A stretch of DNA of 64,000 nt from Aquimarina longa SW024 (GTDB lineage: Bacteria; Bacteroidota; Bacteroidia; Flavobacteriales; Flavobacteriaceae). This document shows positions 15,369-25,555 of the stretch, in pieces. The stretch is from contig NZ_KQ474099.1 of assembly GCF_001401755.1 (NCBI RefSeq), positions 251,926-315,925 on the forward strand, read 5' to 3'. The translations under genes and the position numbers were made by a program. Positions within the stretch are counted from its first letter, which is position 1. The number at the start of each line of letters is the position of its first letter. The notes beneath the pieces are model-generated. The model was not told the DNA's origin and did not search any database. It saw only the letters and a program-made list of their open reading frames with translations.

Positions 15369-17417
15369 TTAATTTTCAAAAAATACTGTCCCTAATGTGT
15401 TATTAGTAAAAGTATTACTAGTTTCTATATCTGCATTAGTTTCTGCATTTTTTTCTACAAGAATACCATATCCTACTCCATTTTTTACTATTGTATTTGT
15501 AATCTTAACTTTATCAAATGCATTAACTCCAATATTTGCTTTTTTACTAAAGTTACTTATTAAATCACTCCCAGCATAAGATACCTCTACATAGTCTACT
15601 TCATTACGTACATTATTTGTCATAAATGCAATTCCTCGCCAAGGCAATGTTGTATCAAATGCTGTAAATATAATTCTACCTGCTGCAGAACCTCCTTTTA
15701 TAGAAAGAAAACCTGAATTACTTACAGCAATCTCTACATCTGATTTTATTAAAAATTTTGCCTTTGGTGCAATAATAGCGCCTGATTGAAAATCTAAATC
15801 ACCCGATAACATGTATGGTGTAGCATCATCAAAGGCATTCCAAGTGATATCTGTATCAAAATCGATATCATCTCCTAAAATTTCTACATAATCATTACCA
15901 TTACTTGTTCCAAACTGTGATTTAGCATCTAATTTATGCATAGAATCTGCAGAAACAATAAGTGGAGTACTTGCATTGTTTTCAAAAATATTATTAGAGA
16001 ACCCTTGTAATTCTACATTCTCTTCTATTAACATTCCATTACTTACACTATTTACTATTTTAGAATTGGTAAAACTTAATTTACTAAAAGAAGAAACTCC
16101 TAATGCTGATTTTTCATCCAAAACAGAAAATTTATCAAGACCTGCATATGCTATCTCTACATAGTCTAATGCGTTTCTAACACTTTTTGACAATATAATC
16201 CCTATACCTCGCCATGGTTTAGATTGATCCTTTGCTGTAAAACGTATTAGATTATCTGCCGCTCCCTTTGCTATCAATATTCCTAAATCATCTACTGTCA
16301 ATGATTTATCTGCATCAAACATAAGAACCGCTCCAGGCATAATATTTAATTCTGAATCTACCTTAATATTATCTGTCACATAATATGGTGTCTTATCATT
16401 AAATGATTGCCAAGTAGTAGGCTCATCTAATTGAACAGAGCCATCATGAATCTCTATACTATTATCTCCATTAGAAAGGCTAAATTGTGATGCCGCATCT
16501 AATTTTCCTACTTCACTTGCAGGTAATACCAATGGCCTCTCAGTATTATTTTCGAAACGATTATTAGCAAACGCAATTAACTCTACATTGTTTTCTACAA
16601 ACATTCCAATAGCACTACTATGTGTTACTGATGAGTTTGTAAAACTAAGTTTACTAAAGCTAGACAGCCCTAACCCTGCTTTTCTATCTACAATAGAAAC
16701 TATATCACTCCCTGCATATGAAACATCGACATAGTCCATTACGTTTCTAACATCATCAGACAATACAAAACCAATACCCCTCCATGGTTTAGACTGATCC
16801 TTAGCTGTAAAGACAATATGCTTATCTTGTGTTCCTTTTGCAATCAGTACTCCTTTATCTCCTATTTCTAATAACACATCCGCAGCAAAATGAATTTCTA
16901 CTCCTGGTTCTATAGTCATTACCGCTCTTAGATCTACATTACTATTAACACAATAATCTGCTACTCCTGGTGTATCGACTAGGTTCTTAAGAACTATATC
17001 TTCCTCTATAACTCCTTCTAGTTCCACTACTCCCGATTCTGTTACTTTTATTTTTACCGTGTCTATGCTTTTTGATACTGCATTAGAAATAGTAAGTTGT
17101 ACTACGTATTCTCCTACCACATCAGGGGTAAAAGATGGTGATACTGTAGTTGCATTGGTTAATGTCGAGGTACTCGATGTTGGAACAGTGGAAAACTCCC
17201 ATAGATATTTAAATGTCTGTCCACTACTATCTTTTGATCCAGTACCATCTAACTGCACTTTTTTAATTTGCTGAACAATCTGATCTGGTCCTGCATTTGC
17301 TGTTAATGTATTTCCTTCTGAATTACTATCATCGCTACTACATCCTGTCAGTACGAACACTCCCAATAATACTATTACGGAGAGTAATTGTGATAATTTA
17401 TTACACGTTTTTTTCAT
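15369..17417 (-). CDS. Surface lipoprotein with PKD-like domain and three ~190-residue repeats
   Basis: The 682-residue product starts with a lipoprotein signal ending VFVLTGC. The next residues SSDDSNSEGN fit the acidic lipoprotein export signal that sends Bacteroidetes lipoproteins to the cell surface. Residues ~40-128 form a PKD/Ig-like domain (ANAGPDQIV, LDGTGSKDSSGQTFKYLWEF, GEYVVQLTISNAVS). Three repeats then follow, each with a beta-helix style core (ILIAKG....IRFTAKDQSKPWRGIG, VRNALDYVEIAYAG, SSFSKLSFTNS). This resembles right-handed parallel beta-helix proteins that bind or cut polysaccharides, but no catalytic residues are evident. Monocistronic by context, with 376 gene-free bases upstream. 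Confidence 0.75.
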   Translation of the reverse strand: MKKTCNKLSQLLSVIVLLGVFVLTGCSSDDSNSEGNTLTANAGPDQIVQQIKKVQLDGTGSKDSSGQTFKYLWEFSTVPTSSTSTLTNATTVSPSFTPDVVGEYVVQLTISNAVSKSIDTVKIKVTESGVVELEGVIEEDIVLKNLVDTPGVADYCVNSNVDLRAVMTIEPGVEIHFAADVLLEIGDKGVLIAKGTQDKHIVFTAKDQSKPWRGIGFVLSDDVRNVMDYVDVSYAGSDIVSIVDRKAGLGLSSFSKLSFTNSSVTHSSAIGMFVENNVELIAFANNRFENNTERPLVLPASEVGKLDAASQFSLSNGDNSIEIHDGSVQLDEPTTWQSFNDKTPYYVTDNIKVDSELNIMPGAVLMFDADKSLTVDDLGILIAKGAADNLIRFTAKDQSKPWRGIGIILSKSVRNALDYVEIAYAGLDKFSVLDEKSALGVSSFSKLSFTNSKIVNSVSNGMLIEENVELQGFSNNIFENNASTPLIVSADSMHKLDAKSQFGTSNGNDYVEILGDDIDFDTDITWNAFDDATPYMLSGDLDFQSGAIIAPKAKFLIKSDVEIAVSNSGFLSIKGGSAAGRIIFTAFDTTLPWRGIAFMTNNVRNEVDYVEVSYAGSDLISNFSKKANIGVNAFDKVKITNTIVKNGVGYGILVEKNAETNADIETSNTFTNNTLGTVFFEN

Positions 17418-17793
17418 TTATACTTACTTATTGTTTTATAAAAAATAAATTTTATTTGTGACACATTACATAATCAACAAATATCATGTCAATCCTAGAA
17501 GTAAATAGTTCGGTGTGGACTATATACAACATAATATGGACAAACAGCGTTTTTTTGAGGAGGTATGATTTTCTATATGAAACAACTCCATAAAATTGAA
17601 TTATTCATCAATTTGAAAATGTCATTAAACAAAATCATTTGTAGAATATGATTTCAAGTAAAAAACTATGTATACCCCTTATATTCCGTGGTAAAAATAA
17701 CCGATTATAGGGTATAAAATATAGGATATTAGAATTTGCCTATATAATATGAGAAAAACCTTCTGTTTTTTGTGAATTCAATAATATTACCGA
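17418..17793. other. Gene-free spacer
   Basis: No gene or clear RNA. It holds the upstream region of the repeat lipoprotein and the 3' flank of queG. A weak AAAAACCTTCTGTTTTTT hairpin near 17754-17771 might end the queG transcript. No TAnnTTTG promoter was convincing. Confidence 0.35.
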
Positions 17794-18720
17794 TTAATCT
17801 TCCAAGAATTTAATATTTCGTTTCAATCCAGAAAACTTAGTTCGCTTTACTGCTGATTTCTGAAAAACTCTCGAAAATACTTCTTGAGTAATCTCTTGCC
17901 ATTCTTTTTTTGACATCGTCAATAATTCTGGCTTAGGATTAAATAAAGGTTCATTATGAGGTTTTGAAAAACGGTTCCAAGGGCATACATCTTGGCATAC
18001 ATCACAACCAAACATCCAATCATCAAATTGCCCACTATATGAATTAGGGATCTCTGCTTTAAGTTCTATTGTAAAATAGGATATACATTTACTCCCATCT
18101 ACCACATAAGGTTCTACAATAGCTTGTGTAGGACATGCATCAATACATGCCGTACAGGTACCACAGTGATCTGTAACTGGCATATCATATGCTAAATCGA
18201 GATCTATAATCAATTCTGCTATAAAGTAAAAGGAACCTACCTGTTGGGTTAACAAATTACTGTTTTTACCAATCCATCCTAATCCGCTTTTTGCTGCCCA
18301 TGCTTTATCTAGTACGGGTGCCGAATCTACAAAAGCTCGCCCGTGCACTTCTCCGATTTCTTCTTGGATACTTTGCAAAAGCTCTTTTAGCTTATCTTTT
18401 ATCACAAAATGATAATCAGTCCCATATGCGTATTTAGAAATCTTGGGAGCATCAGGATCTTTCTGGTTTTCAGAAGGGAAATAATTTAGAAGTAATGATA
18501 TTACACTTTTTGAATCATCAACCAGTTTAGTCGGGTCAAGACGTTTATCAAAATGATTCTCCATGTACTGCATCTCTCCATGCATATTATTATTCAGCCA
18601 TTTCTCTAAGCGTGGAGCTTCTTCTTCTAGAAATTCTGCCTTAGAGATACCACATGACAGAAATCCAAGGCGTTTTGCTTCGGATTTAATAAATTGGGAA
18701 TATTTAGTTTTTAAGTTCAA
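17794..18720 (-). CDS. queG: Epoxyqueuosine reductase QueG
   Basis: Catalyses the last step of queuosine synthesis, reducing epoxyqueuosine to queuosine in tRNA with cobalamin and two [4Fe-4S] clusters. The 308-residue product has the DUF1730 N-terminal part ([37 protein letters not shown]) and both cluster motifs: [16 protein letters not shown] near 190 and [11 protein letters not shown] near 240. No ATG precedes the conserved N-terminus (next Met is ~45 residues in), and a stop lies directly upstream of the TTG at 18720-18718, so TTG is the only reasonable start. It lies downstream of the P450 gene on the same strand but separated by ~150 bases. Confidence 0.93.
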   Translation of the reverse strand: MNLKTKYSQFIKSEAKRLGFLSCGISKAEFLEEEAPRLEKWLNNNMHGEMQYMENHFDKRLDPTKLVDDSKSVISLLLNYFPSENQKDPDAPKISKYAYGTDYHFVIKDKLKELLQSIQEEIGEVHGRAFVDSAPVLDKAWAAKSGLGWIGKNSNLLTQQVGSFYFIAELIIDLDLAYDMPVTDHCGTCTACIDACPTQAIVEPYVVDGSKCISYFTIELKAEIPNSYSGQFDDWMFGCDVCQDVCPWNRFSKPHNEPLFNPKPELLTMSKKEWQEITQEVFSRVFQKSAVKRTKFSGLKRNIKFLED

Positions 18721-18873
18721 CTATAGCTATTCTTTAGCATCAACCTAATTATTAAGCTTATTATTCATAATCTAAATTCCTTATTTGATAATTAATAAAA
18801 ATCAGTAGTATCAATACTATCTCCCTTCTAGTATATCATATTGCTTTTGCTCTTACAAAAATACAGAAAGCAC

Positions 18874-20199
18874 TTATCTTAAGTTAAATCTTAGTATTGC
18901 ATTTTTTGGTTTTAGTGTAATCAAAGGTTCTACTTCGATCTCATCTACATCTGTACTTATTTTATATTTTTTTATTAGAGTACTTATAGCAATAATCATT
19001 TCATACATTGCAAAATTATTACCGATACACATTCTTGGTCCTGCCCCGAATGGAAAATAACAATTAGAGTATCCTTTTTTGTCAACCTCTGAAGCAAATC
19101 GATCTGGATCAAATTTTTCTGGATCACTCCAAAAATCTTTATGCCTATGGATTTCATAAAATGAAATCAACATAGTGGTTCCTTTTTTTAGATTAAGGGT
19201 ATCATAATTATCATCTTCAATAGCTACGCGATCAGAGAAATATGCAGGCGGATATAATCGCATCGATTCTTCAATACATTGCTTAGTATACTTATGTTTT
19301 GTAATTTCTTCTATTAGGGATCCTCCTACTACCTGTTGTGAAACTTCTTCATACACTTTTTGCTGAATTTGGGGATGACGAGCTAATAATAATATTGTAA
19401 AAGTTAATGCATTAGAGGTGGTTTCATGCCCCGCAACAAATAGAATCAAAATTTCGTCAATGAGTTGCTTATTATCCATTGCACTACCATCTTCATATCT
19501 TGCTGCTAATAACATATCTAATAAATCGTTATAGATTTTATCAGATTTTTTTCTTTCTTCTATAAGTGTATTCAGAATATCTTGAGCTTCCTGAGTTAGT
19601 TTTAGTGTACTTTTAATTTTTCCACTAAGATAAAACCACCATCGTTTATAAGGTTGACGTATTTCTTTAATTAGAGATCTCTGAACAGCTTCTGTTATAT
19701 ACTGCAAACGAGAAATAGCTTCAGTACTATCTGTATAACTAAATAATGATTTTGCGACTACCTTAAATGCTAAATCACTCATTAAAGGAAAAACATCAAT
19801 TGTTTTATCAGAGGTTATCTTTAAGAACTCTTCATCAATTACCTCTTTTATGGTTTCTATAAGTACTTCTAATTTTTTTTTATGGAATGCCGGCTGGATT
19901 AACCTTCTTTGTTGTAACCATTTCTCTCCACTAGATGTTAACAATCCTTCTCCTATATATTTTGCCAAATCTTTGGTCTGTAACGAAGATTTTGTATACT
20001 TCTTATGCTGTTTTTGTAACATATGCTTAGCAAAACTAGCATCACGAGTAAAAATAACTGATCCCTTAAATCCTAATTGAACCTTAAAAATATCACCTAA
20101 CTTCTCAAAATTCTTATGATGAAAAGGAAGTGGGTTTTTAAGAATTTGATTTCCGTTTTTTAATATTGTAAAAAAAGAAACTGTAGGAATACTACTCAT
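18874..20199 (-). CDS. Cytochrome P450
   Basis: A haem-thiolate monooxygenase of 441 residues, normal length for a soluble class of the family. Signature elements are the I-helix oxygen-activation motif AGHETTSN near 250, the K-helix ExxR in EESMRLYPPA near 312, the PERF-like FDPDRF near 365, and the haem-ligand loop FGAGPRMCIGNNFA with its Cys near 388. The wide-open sequence around LLLARHPQIQQKVYEEV is typical of bacterial CYPs related to the CYP102/fatty-acid-hydroxylase side. No ferredoxin or reductase gene is next to it, so its electron donor and substrate are unknown. It sits between ruvB and queG, genes otherwise of housekeeping type. Confidence 0.93.
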   Translation of the reverse strand: MSSIPTVSFFTILKNGNQILKNPLPFHHKNFEKLGDIFKVQLGFKGSVIFTRDASFAKHMLQKQHKKYTKSSLQTKDLAKYIGEGLLTSSGEKWLQQRRLIQPAFHKKKLEVLIETIKEVIDEEFLKITSDKTIDVFPLMSDLAFKVVAKSLFSYTDSTEAISRLQYITEAVQRSLIKEIRQPYKRWWFYLSGKIKSTLKLTQEAQDILNTLIEERKKSDKIYNDLLDMLLAARYEDGSAMDNKQLIDEILILFVAGHETTSNALTFTILLLARHPQIQQKVYEEVSQQVVGGSLIEEITKHKYTKQCIEESMRLYPPAYFSDRVAIEDDNYDTLNLKKGTTMLISFYEIHRHKDFWSDPEKFDPDRFASEVDKKGYSNCYFPFGAGPRMCIGNNFAMYEMIIAISTLIKKYKISTDVDEIEVEPLITLKPKNAILRFNLR

Positions 20200-20248
20200 T
20201 TATTGTACCATTTATATAATTAAAAAATAGTCTAGTTTTAGTAAGAGA

Positions 20249-21271
20249 TCAAAACAATCCCCCTTGGATTCCTCCTTTTATTCTTCCTAGATGTTTATAG
20301 GCTGCTTCTGTTACTTCTCTACCACGTGGTGTACGCATAATGAATCCTTGCTGGATCAAAAAAGGTTCATACACCTCCTCTATAGTCTCTGGGCTTTCAC
20401 TAACTGCCGTTGCTATTGTAGTTAAACCTACTGGTCCTCCTTTAAACTTATCAATCATCGTTAGTAGGATCTTATTATCCATCTCATCTAAACCATGTGC
20501 ATCTACATTAAGTGCTTTTAATGCATATCTTGATATCTCTATATCAATTTTACCATTTCCTTTAATTTGTGCAAAATCTCGTACACGACGCAGTAAAGCA
20601 TTAGCTATTCTTGGTGTTCCTCTACTTCTACCTGCTATCTCTATTGCAGCTTCCATAGAAATAGGAACATTAAGTATATGAGCGCTACGCTGTACTATAG
20701 TAGACAATAATTCTGTAGTATAATATTGTAATCGAGATTGAATCCCGAAACGAGCTCTCATTGGAGCTGTTAATAATCCCGAACGTGTTGTCGCTCCAAC
20801 TAAAGTAAATGGATTTAGATTAATCTGAACAGTACGTGCATTAGGACCACTCTCGATCATAATATCAATCTTATAATCTTCCATTGCAGAATACAAATAT
20901 TCTTCTACTATAGGACTTAATCTATGAATTTCGTCTATAAATAGTACATCCCTATCATCTAGATTAGTTAATAGCCCTGCTAAATCCCCAGGCTTATCTA
21001 ATACAGGACCAGAGGTAACTTTTATTCCTACCCCTAATTCATTTGCTAAAATGTGAGCTAAAGTAGTTTTACCTAAACCAGGAGGACCATGAAATAATGT
21101 ATGATCAAGAGCTTCATCTCTTAAGTTTGCTGCTTGCACAAAAATCTTTAGGTTTTCAAGAACTTGATCCTGACCAGCAAAATCTTCAAAAGCAAGAGGC
21201 CGTAATGCTTTTTCAATATCAAGATCTTCATTAGAGAAATTTTCGTTTGTTGGATTAAGATTTTCGTTCAT
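20249..21271 (-). CDS. ruvB: Holliday junction DNA helicase RuvB
   Basis: Hexameric AAA+ motor that drives branch migration with RuvA. Walker [10 protein letters not shown] (~62-70), Walker [12 protein letters not shown], sensor segment [12 protein letters not shown] and the C-terminal winged helix ([21 protein letters not shown]) are all present. The frame is open to 21322, but the ATG at 21271 (MNENLNP) gives the usual 340 residues. The 17 extra codons are AT-rich noise, and a TATCTTTG -7 element at 21322-21329 puts the transcript start after 21322. Confidence 0.96.
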   Translation of the reverse strand: MNENLNPTNENFSNEDLDIEKALRPLAFEDFAGQDQVLENLKIFVQAANLRDEALDHTLFHGPPGLGKTTLAHILANELGVGIKVTSGPVLDKPGDLAGLLTNLDDRDVLFIDEIHRLSPIVEEYLYSAMEDYKIDIMIESGPNARTVQINLNPFTLVGATTRSGLLTAPMRARFGIQSRLQYYTTELLSTIVQRSAHILNVPISMEAAIEIAGRSRGTPRIANALLRRVRDFAQIKGNGKIDIEISRYALKALNVDAHGLDEMDNKILLTMIDKFKGGPVGLTTIATAVSESPETIEEVYEPFLIQQGFIMRTPRGREVTEAAYKHLGRIKGGIQGGLF

Positions 21272-21476
21272 GTGCTGAATTGAATAAAAAAATAGTATAA
21301 TAGAGTATTCTTTAATCATCACAAAGATAATAGAAAAAGCTGAGCCTTTATCCAGATAGCAACCGTATATAATATCCCTTATTCATAAAAGACAAACACT
21401 TTTGTATATCCTTGTATATAGTGTAAAATACGTCCCTAAATATTTTTACTTTTATACAAACTAAAAAAATAAGGCA

Positions 21477-22574
21477 ATGTCAAAAAAAGTACTCTTAAGC
21501 ATACTCTTTATATATCTCATTAATACCATATCAGCTCAGGAAAAGATTACTAGATTACAAAAGGCTATACAAAATGCTAATAACCTCCAATCACTTAATC
21601 TTGGAAAAAGTAACATCACAAAACTATCAGATTCTATAGGAATGCTCACAAATATTGAATCTCTGTATTTACATAAAAACCAATTATCCCAAATACCTGA
21701 ATCTATTGGAAATTTAACCAAATTAGTATCATTGAACCTTGAAGAAAACCAACTAACTGAGCTTCCTATATCTATTGGAAATTTGATAACATTAAAAGAT
21801 CTAAGTATACGTAAAAATAAAATCAAAAAACTACCAAAATCTTTTTCACTGCTAGTAAATTTAGAAAGTCTTAATTTAAATGAAAATGAATTGATTGATT
21901 TACCTAAATCCATAGACAAACTCGCTAACTTAAATTCATTAGCATTATCAAAAAATCAGTTGTCTAAATTACCTAACTCTATTGATAAGCTCATTAATTT
22001 GAAAACACTCGATTTACACACTAATATATTGACAGAATTACCAAAATCTATTGGTCAATTGTATTCTCTAGAGCATCTTAATTTAACTAAAAACAAGTTA
22101 TCTAAATTACCTGAATCTATAGACCAGCTTAAGAATATAAAGCGGTTTTTTATAGGAAAAAATAACTTAACTGAACTACCTAACTCTATAAGCAAACTTA
22201 ATACAATAGAATGGTTAGAAGTAAATCACAATAACCTAACTAAACTACCTGAATCTATAGGAAAGCTTAATCGCTTAAAAAAAGTAACTTTTGAAGGAAA
22301 TCAATTAACAAAATTACCCGAATCAATAGGGAAACTAACTAGTTTAGAATACTTATATCTACAAAAAAATCAACTAACTCATTTACCTCAATCAATTGGA
22401 GAACTAAACAATTTAATCGTGCTTTCTCTAGAAGCAAATCAATTGACTACATTACCCGAATCTATCAAAAACCTAACTAATTTAAAAGGAATCATTATAA
22501 AAGGAAATCCAATATCTACATCAGAAATTGAAAAAATAAAATATGTATTACCCAATTGTCAAGTAATATATTAA
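21477..22574 (+). CDS. Secreted leucine-rich repeat protein
   Basis: A 365-residue product with signal peptide MSKKVLLSILFIYLINTISAQ followed by thirteen or fourteen 23-residue leucine-rich repeats of the type L-x-x-L-x-L-x-x-N-Q-L-x-x-L-P-x-S-I-G-x-L. This is the bacterial/plant-like class with conserved LPESIGKL. Repeats fill almost the whole mature chain (about 38-340), closing with a short cap (ISTSEIEKIKYVLPNCQVIY). There is no T9SS C-terminal domain or lipobox, so it is probably periplasmic or secreted, acting by protein binding. The 69-bp DNA period is visible too, so copy number may vary between strains. It stands alone on the plus strand, diverging from ruvB. Confidence 0.85.
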   Translation: MSKKVLLSILFIYLINTISAQEKITRLQKAIQNANNLQSLNLGKSNITKLSDSIGMLTNIESLYLHKNQLSQIPESIGNLTKLVSLNLEENQLTELPISIGNLITLKDLSIRKNKIKKLPKSFSLLVNLESLNLNENELIDLPKSIDKLANLNSLALSKNQLSKLPNSIDKLINLKTLDLHTNILTELPKSIGQLYSLEHLNLTKNKLSKLPESIDQLKNIKRFFIGKNNLTELPNSISKLNTIEWLEVNHNNLTKLPESIGKLNRLKKVTFEGNQLTKLPESIGKLTSLEYLYLQKNQLTHLPQSIGELNNLIVLSLEANQLTTLPESIKNLTNLKGIIIKGNPISTSEIEKIKYVLPNCQVIY

Positions 22575-22599
22575 GACTAAATATTAAAAAAATAAAATC

Positions 22600-22770
22600 C
22601 GTGTATCGTTTAATATATGTGTCGGAGCAAGGCAAGCAAGCCTGAACCAATCGATCTATTTGCGCATTTTTATTTCTTGTTTAATTTATAAAAATTTAGC
22701 GCCATTGCAAAAAGGAAATTATCTTTCGATCTAGCGTTAAATTGATCTGATTTCATATATAATGTTAGCG
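22600..22770. repeat. Fold-back region downstream of the hypothetical gene (attC-like?)
   Basis: The region can fold on itself: ACATATATTAAACGATACACGG near 22600-22625 faces CGCTAACATTATATATG (minus strand, 22770-22754), and GGCAAGCAAGCC (22632-22643) makes an inner hairpin. The arm AATGTTAGCG at 22761-22770 recurs inverted at 23591-23600 on the far side of the gene. The layout recalls integron-cassette recombination sites but the core bases do not match them well. Confidence 0.3.
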
Positions 22771-22782
22771 TTTCGGCTTTAT

Positions 22783-23577
22783 TCATAATGAAATGTTCTT
22801 CACTTTGGTTTTAAAATTCCGTTCAATATTTTCTTTCATTTTCTCAAACTTACCAAGGTCAAATTCTATACGGAGTGGATAATCATTTTTTAAATCTAGA
22901 AGCTCTTTTTTACTAAGTAAACAGAAATCCTTATTAGATTCACGAATCTTAATTTCGACACTATTTAAGTGAGCATTATATATTTTTGTCAAAATAGAAT
23001 CTAAAAACATTTTATTTGTTCCTTTTCCCCAATAGATTAAATAATTTACTTGATCAAAGGATTTTGGACCCATTTTATTTTCGCCAATTCCTAAAAGGTA
23101 TTTTTCTATATCTAATTGTAACGAGTTAACATTTCTTAATTGATCTTCTACAAATAACTGATTTTTATTATTAATTTCAATATGATAATAATGTCTTAAT
23201 CTCATGGGAATTGGACACTTACCGCAATATGGAGTGTCAAAATCAGTCATGATTTTCAAGAATCCATTTTCGTTTTCAATATTAAAAGGTATTTTAAATT
23301 CAACTTGTGAACAGAGTTCACACAAATCCTCATTATAATATAGATTTGAGATATCATTTCTAGCTAAATAATAGGGAGTTTTAATATCTAAGTTTAAGAT
23401 GGGAATTGTGTCTGTTGATGAAATAAAATAAAATTTATTGTTACACTTTAAAGGGTTAATTGTATCTGCTTTTGTTATAGAATCAGATCTATTAATAAAA
23501 CTATTCTTGTTCAAGTGTCCTATAAAAAGTATTAATGATAAAATGATTATTAATAAAAGAGGTATTGTATATTTCAT
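22783..23577 (-). CDS. Membrane-anchored hypothetical protein
   Basis: Not recognised. The 264-residue product has one N-terminal membrane anchor or uncleaved signal (MKYTIPLLLIIILSLILFIG). An extracytoplasmic domain of ~235 residues follows with two CxxC pairs (CELCSQ near 90 and CGKCPIP near 117) that could bind metal or form disulfides. The C-terminal segment is charged and rich in Lys, Glu and Asn. The gene is flanked by inverted copies of GTTAGCG/CGCTAAC and stands alone between the LRR gene and the cox operon, so it may be a recently gained single-gene insert. Confidence 0.6.
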   Translation of the reverse strand: MKYTIPLLLIIILSLILFIGHLNKNSFINRSDSITKADTINPLKCNNKFYFISSTDTIPILNLDIKTPYYLARNDISNLYYNEDLCELCSQVEFKIPFNIENENGFLKIMTDFDTPYCGKCPIPMRLRHYYHIEINNKNQLFVEDQLRNVNSLQLDIEKYLLGIGENKMGPKSFDQVNYLIYWGKGTNKMFLDSILTKIYNAHLNSVEIKIRESNKDFCLLSKKELLDLKNDYPLRIEFDLGKFEKMKENIERNFKTKVKNISL

Positions 23578-23605
23578 TTTTTCCGCTGAACGCTAACATC
23601 AAAAT

Positions 23606-23645
23606 AAAAAACACTCAGAGAGTATAACTCCTTGAGTGTTTTTTA
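23606..23645. terminator. Terminator of the act-cox operon
   Basis: AAACACTCA and TGAGTGTTT form the stem, with A and T runs extending it and a loop holding GAG/CTC. It lies ~45 bases beyond the coxA stop on the minus strand and can act in both directions. Confidence 0.8.
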
Positions 23646-23689
23646 TTTTATATTTTATTTAATATTCGGCTAAAGCGAATTATTTATTA

Positions 23690-25516
23690 TTAATGATGCA
23701 TCTCTTCTTCTCCATCTTGAAGAGGAATAATTTGAGGAGCAAAATCCTGTCCTGCAATTACATATTCTCCATCTTCATTAGTCTTACTATAATCATAAGG
23801 CCATCTGTGTACTTCTGGTATTTCTCCTGGCCAGTTACCATGTATATGTTCTACTGGTGTAGTCCACTCCATAGTATTTGACCTCCATGGGTTCTGAACT
23901 GCTTTTTTACCAAAGAAAATAGAGGCGATAAAATTATACAAGAATACCAATTGTGCTGCAGCCGCGATAAAAGCAAAAATTGTAATCAATACATTCGTAT
24001 CTGCTAAATCATCAAAATACGGGAAGTTAGAATTTGTATAATAACGTCTTGGCAATCCTGCCATTCCTACAAAGTGCATCGGAAAGAATACTCCATAAGC
24101 TCCAATAGCAGTAACCCAAAAGTGTACATATCCTAAACTTTTATTCATCATCTTACCATACATCTTAGGGAACCAGTGATATACTCCTGCAAATAGACCA
24201 TATAGAGCAGATATACCCATAACTAAGTGGAAATGTGCCACTACAAAATAAGTATCATGAACATTAATATCTAATGTACTATCACCAAGAATAATTCCTG
24301 TAAGTCCTCCTGTAATAAATGTAGAAACTAACCCTATAGAGAATAACATTGCAGGATTAAATTGCAGGTTACCTTTCCATAAAGTAGTTATATAGTTAAA
24401 TGATTTTACAGCAGATGGTATTGCAATTAATAATGTTGTAAAGGTAAATACTGATCCTAAGAAAGGATTCATTCCTGATATAAACATATGATGACCCCAT
24501 ACTATTGTTGATAAGAAAGCAATAGCTAAAATTGATGCAACCATCGCTCTATATCCAAATATAGGTTTACGAGCATTTGTAGCAATAATCTCTGATGTAA
24601 TTCCTAAAGCAGGTAGTAATACAATATATACTTCTGGATGTCCTAAGAACCAAAATAAGTGTTCAAAAAGCACTGGAGAACCTCCTTGATTATGCAATAC
24701 CTCTCCTTGAATATAAATATCGCTTAAGTAGAAAGATGTACCAAAACTTCTATCCATAATCAATAATAGTGCTGCTGATAATAATACTGGGAACGAAACA
24801 ATACCAATAATAGCAGTTACAAAGAACGCCCATATAGTTAAAGGAAGACGAGTCATCGACATTCCCTTAGTTCTCAAGTTTATTACTGTAACAACATAAT
24901 TTAAAGACCCTAATAATGAAGATGCTATAAATATCGCCATAGACACCAACCATAATGTCATCCCCATTCCTGAGCCTCCTATTGCTTGTGGTAATGCACT
25001 TAATGGAGGGTAAATTGTCCAACCTGCTGATGCAGGTCCTGCTTCTGCAAATAACGATAATACCATGATTACACTACTCAAAAAGAATAGCCAGTATGAT
25101 ACCATGTTTAAAAACCCTGAAGCCATATCACGTGCTCCAATCTGTAATGGAATAAGGAGGTTACTAAACGTTCCACTTAGACCAGCAGTTAGTACAAAAA
25201 ATACCATGATAGTACCATGTATTGTAACCAATGCCAAGTATATACTCGGATCCATTATCCCGTCCTTACCAAACTTACCTAATAATACTTCGTATATAGT
25301 AAATTCATGATCAGGCCAAGCCAATTGCATTCTAAATAATAGAGACATTGCAATACCAATAATACCCATAATCAAACCAGTAATCAAGTACTGTTTAGAG
25401 ATCATTTTATGATCCTGACTAAAAATATATTTGGTAATAAATGTTTCTTTATGATGATGTCCGTGATCATGAGCATGGTCTTCTTCGTGATCGTGTACGT
25501 TTGCTATTGCTGACAT
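23690..25516 (-). CDS. ctaD: Cytochrome c oxidase subunit I
   Basis: Catalytic haem-copper subunit of an aa3-type terminal oxidase in the inner membrane, reducing O2 to water and pumping protons. The 608-residue, 12-helix protein has the CuB/His-Tyr crosslink motif WFLGHPEVYIVLLP near 290, the histidine pair of WGHHMF near 340, and the haem-ligand region DTYFVVAHFHLVMG near 425. The K-channel features of A-type oxidases fit, although I did not check every residue. The N-terminus is unusually His/Asp-rich (HDHEEDHAHDHGHHH), a feature shared with two other subunits of this operon. Last gene of the operon, 39 bases after coxB, followed by a strong terminator. Confidence 0.96.
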   Translation of the reverse strand: MSAIANVHDHEEDHAHDHGHHHKETFITKYIFSQDHKMISKQYLITGLIMGIIGIAMSLLFRMQLAWPDHEFTIYEVLLGKFGKDGIMDPSIYLALVTIHGTIMVFFVLTAGLSGTFSNLLIPLQIGARDMASGFLNMVSYWLFFLSSVIMVLSLFAEAGPASAGWTIYPPLSALPQAIGGSGMGMTLWLVSMAIFIASSLLGSLNYVVTVINLRTKGMSMTRLPLTIWAFFVTAIIGIVSFPVLLSAALLLIMDRSFGTSFYLSDIYIQGEVLHNQGGSPVLFEHLFWFLGHPEVYIVLLPALGITSEIIATNARKPIFGYRAMVASILAIAFLSTIVWGHHMFISGMNPFLGSVFTFTTLLIAIPSAVKSFNYITTLWKGNLQFNPAMLFSIGLVSTFITGGLTGIILGDSTLDINVHDTYFVVAHFHLVMGISALYGLFAGVYHWFPKMYGKMMNKSLGYVHFWVTAIGAYGVFFPMHFVGMAGLPRRYYTNSNFPYFDDLADTNVLITIFAFIAAAAQLVFLYNFIASIFFGKKAVQNPWRSNTMEWTTPVEHIHGNWPGEIPEVHRWPYDYSKTNEDGEYVIAGQDFAPQIIPLQDGEEEMHH

Positions 25517-25555
25517 ATCCTTATGCTGTTTAATATGATATATTAATATTTTTTC

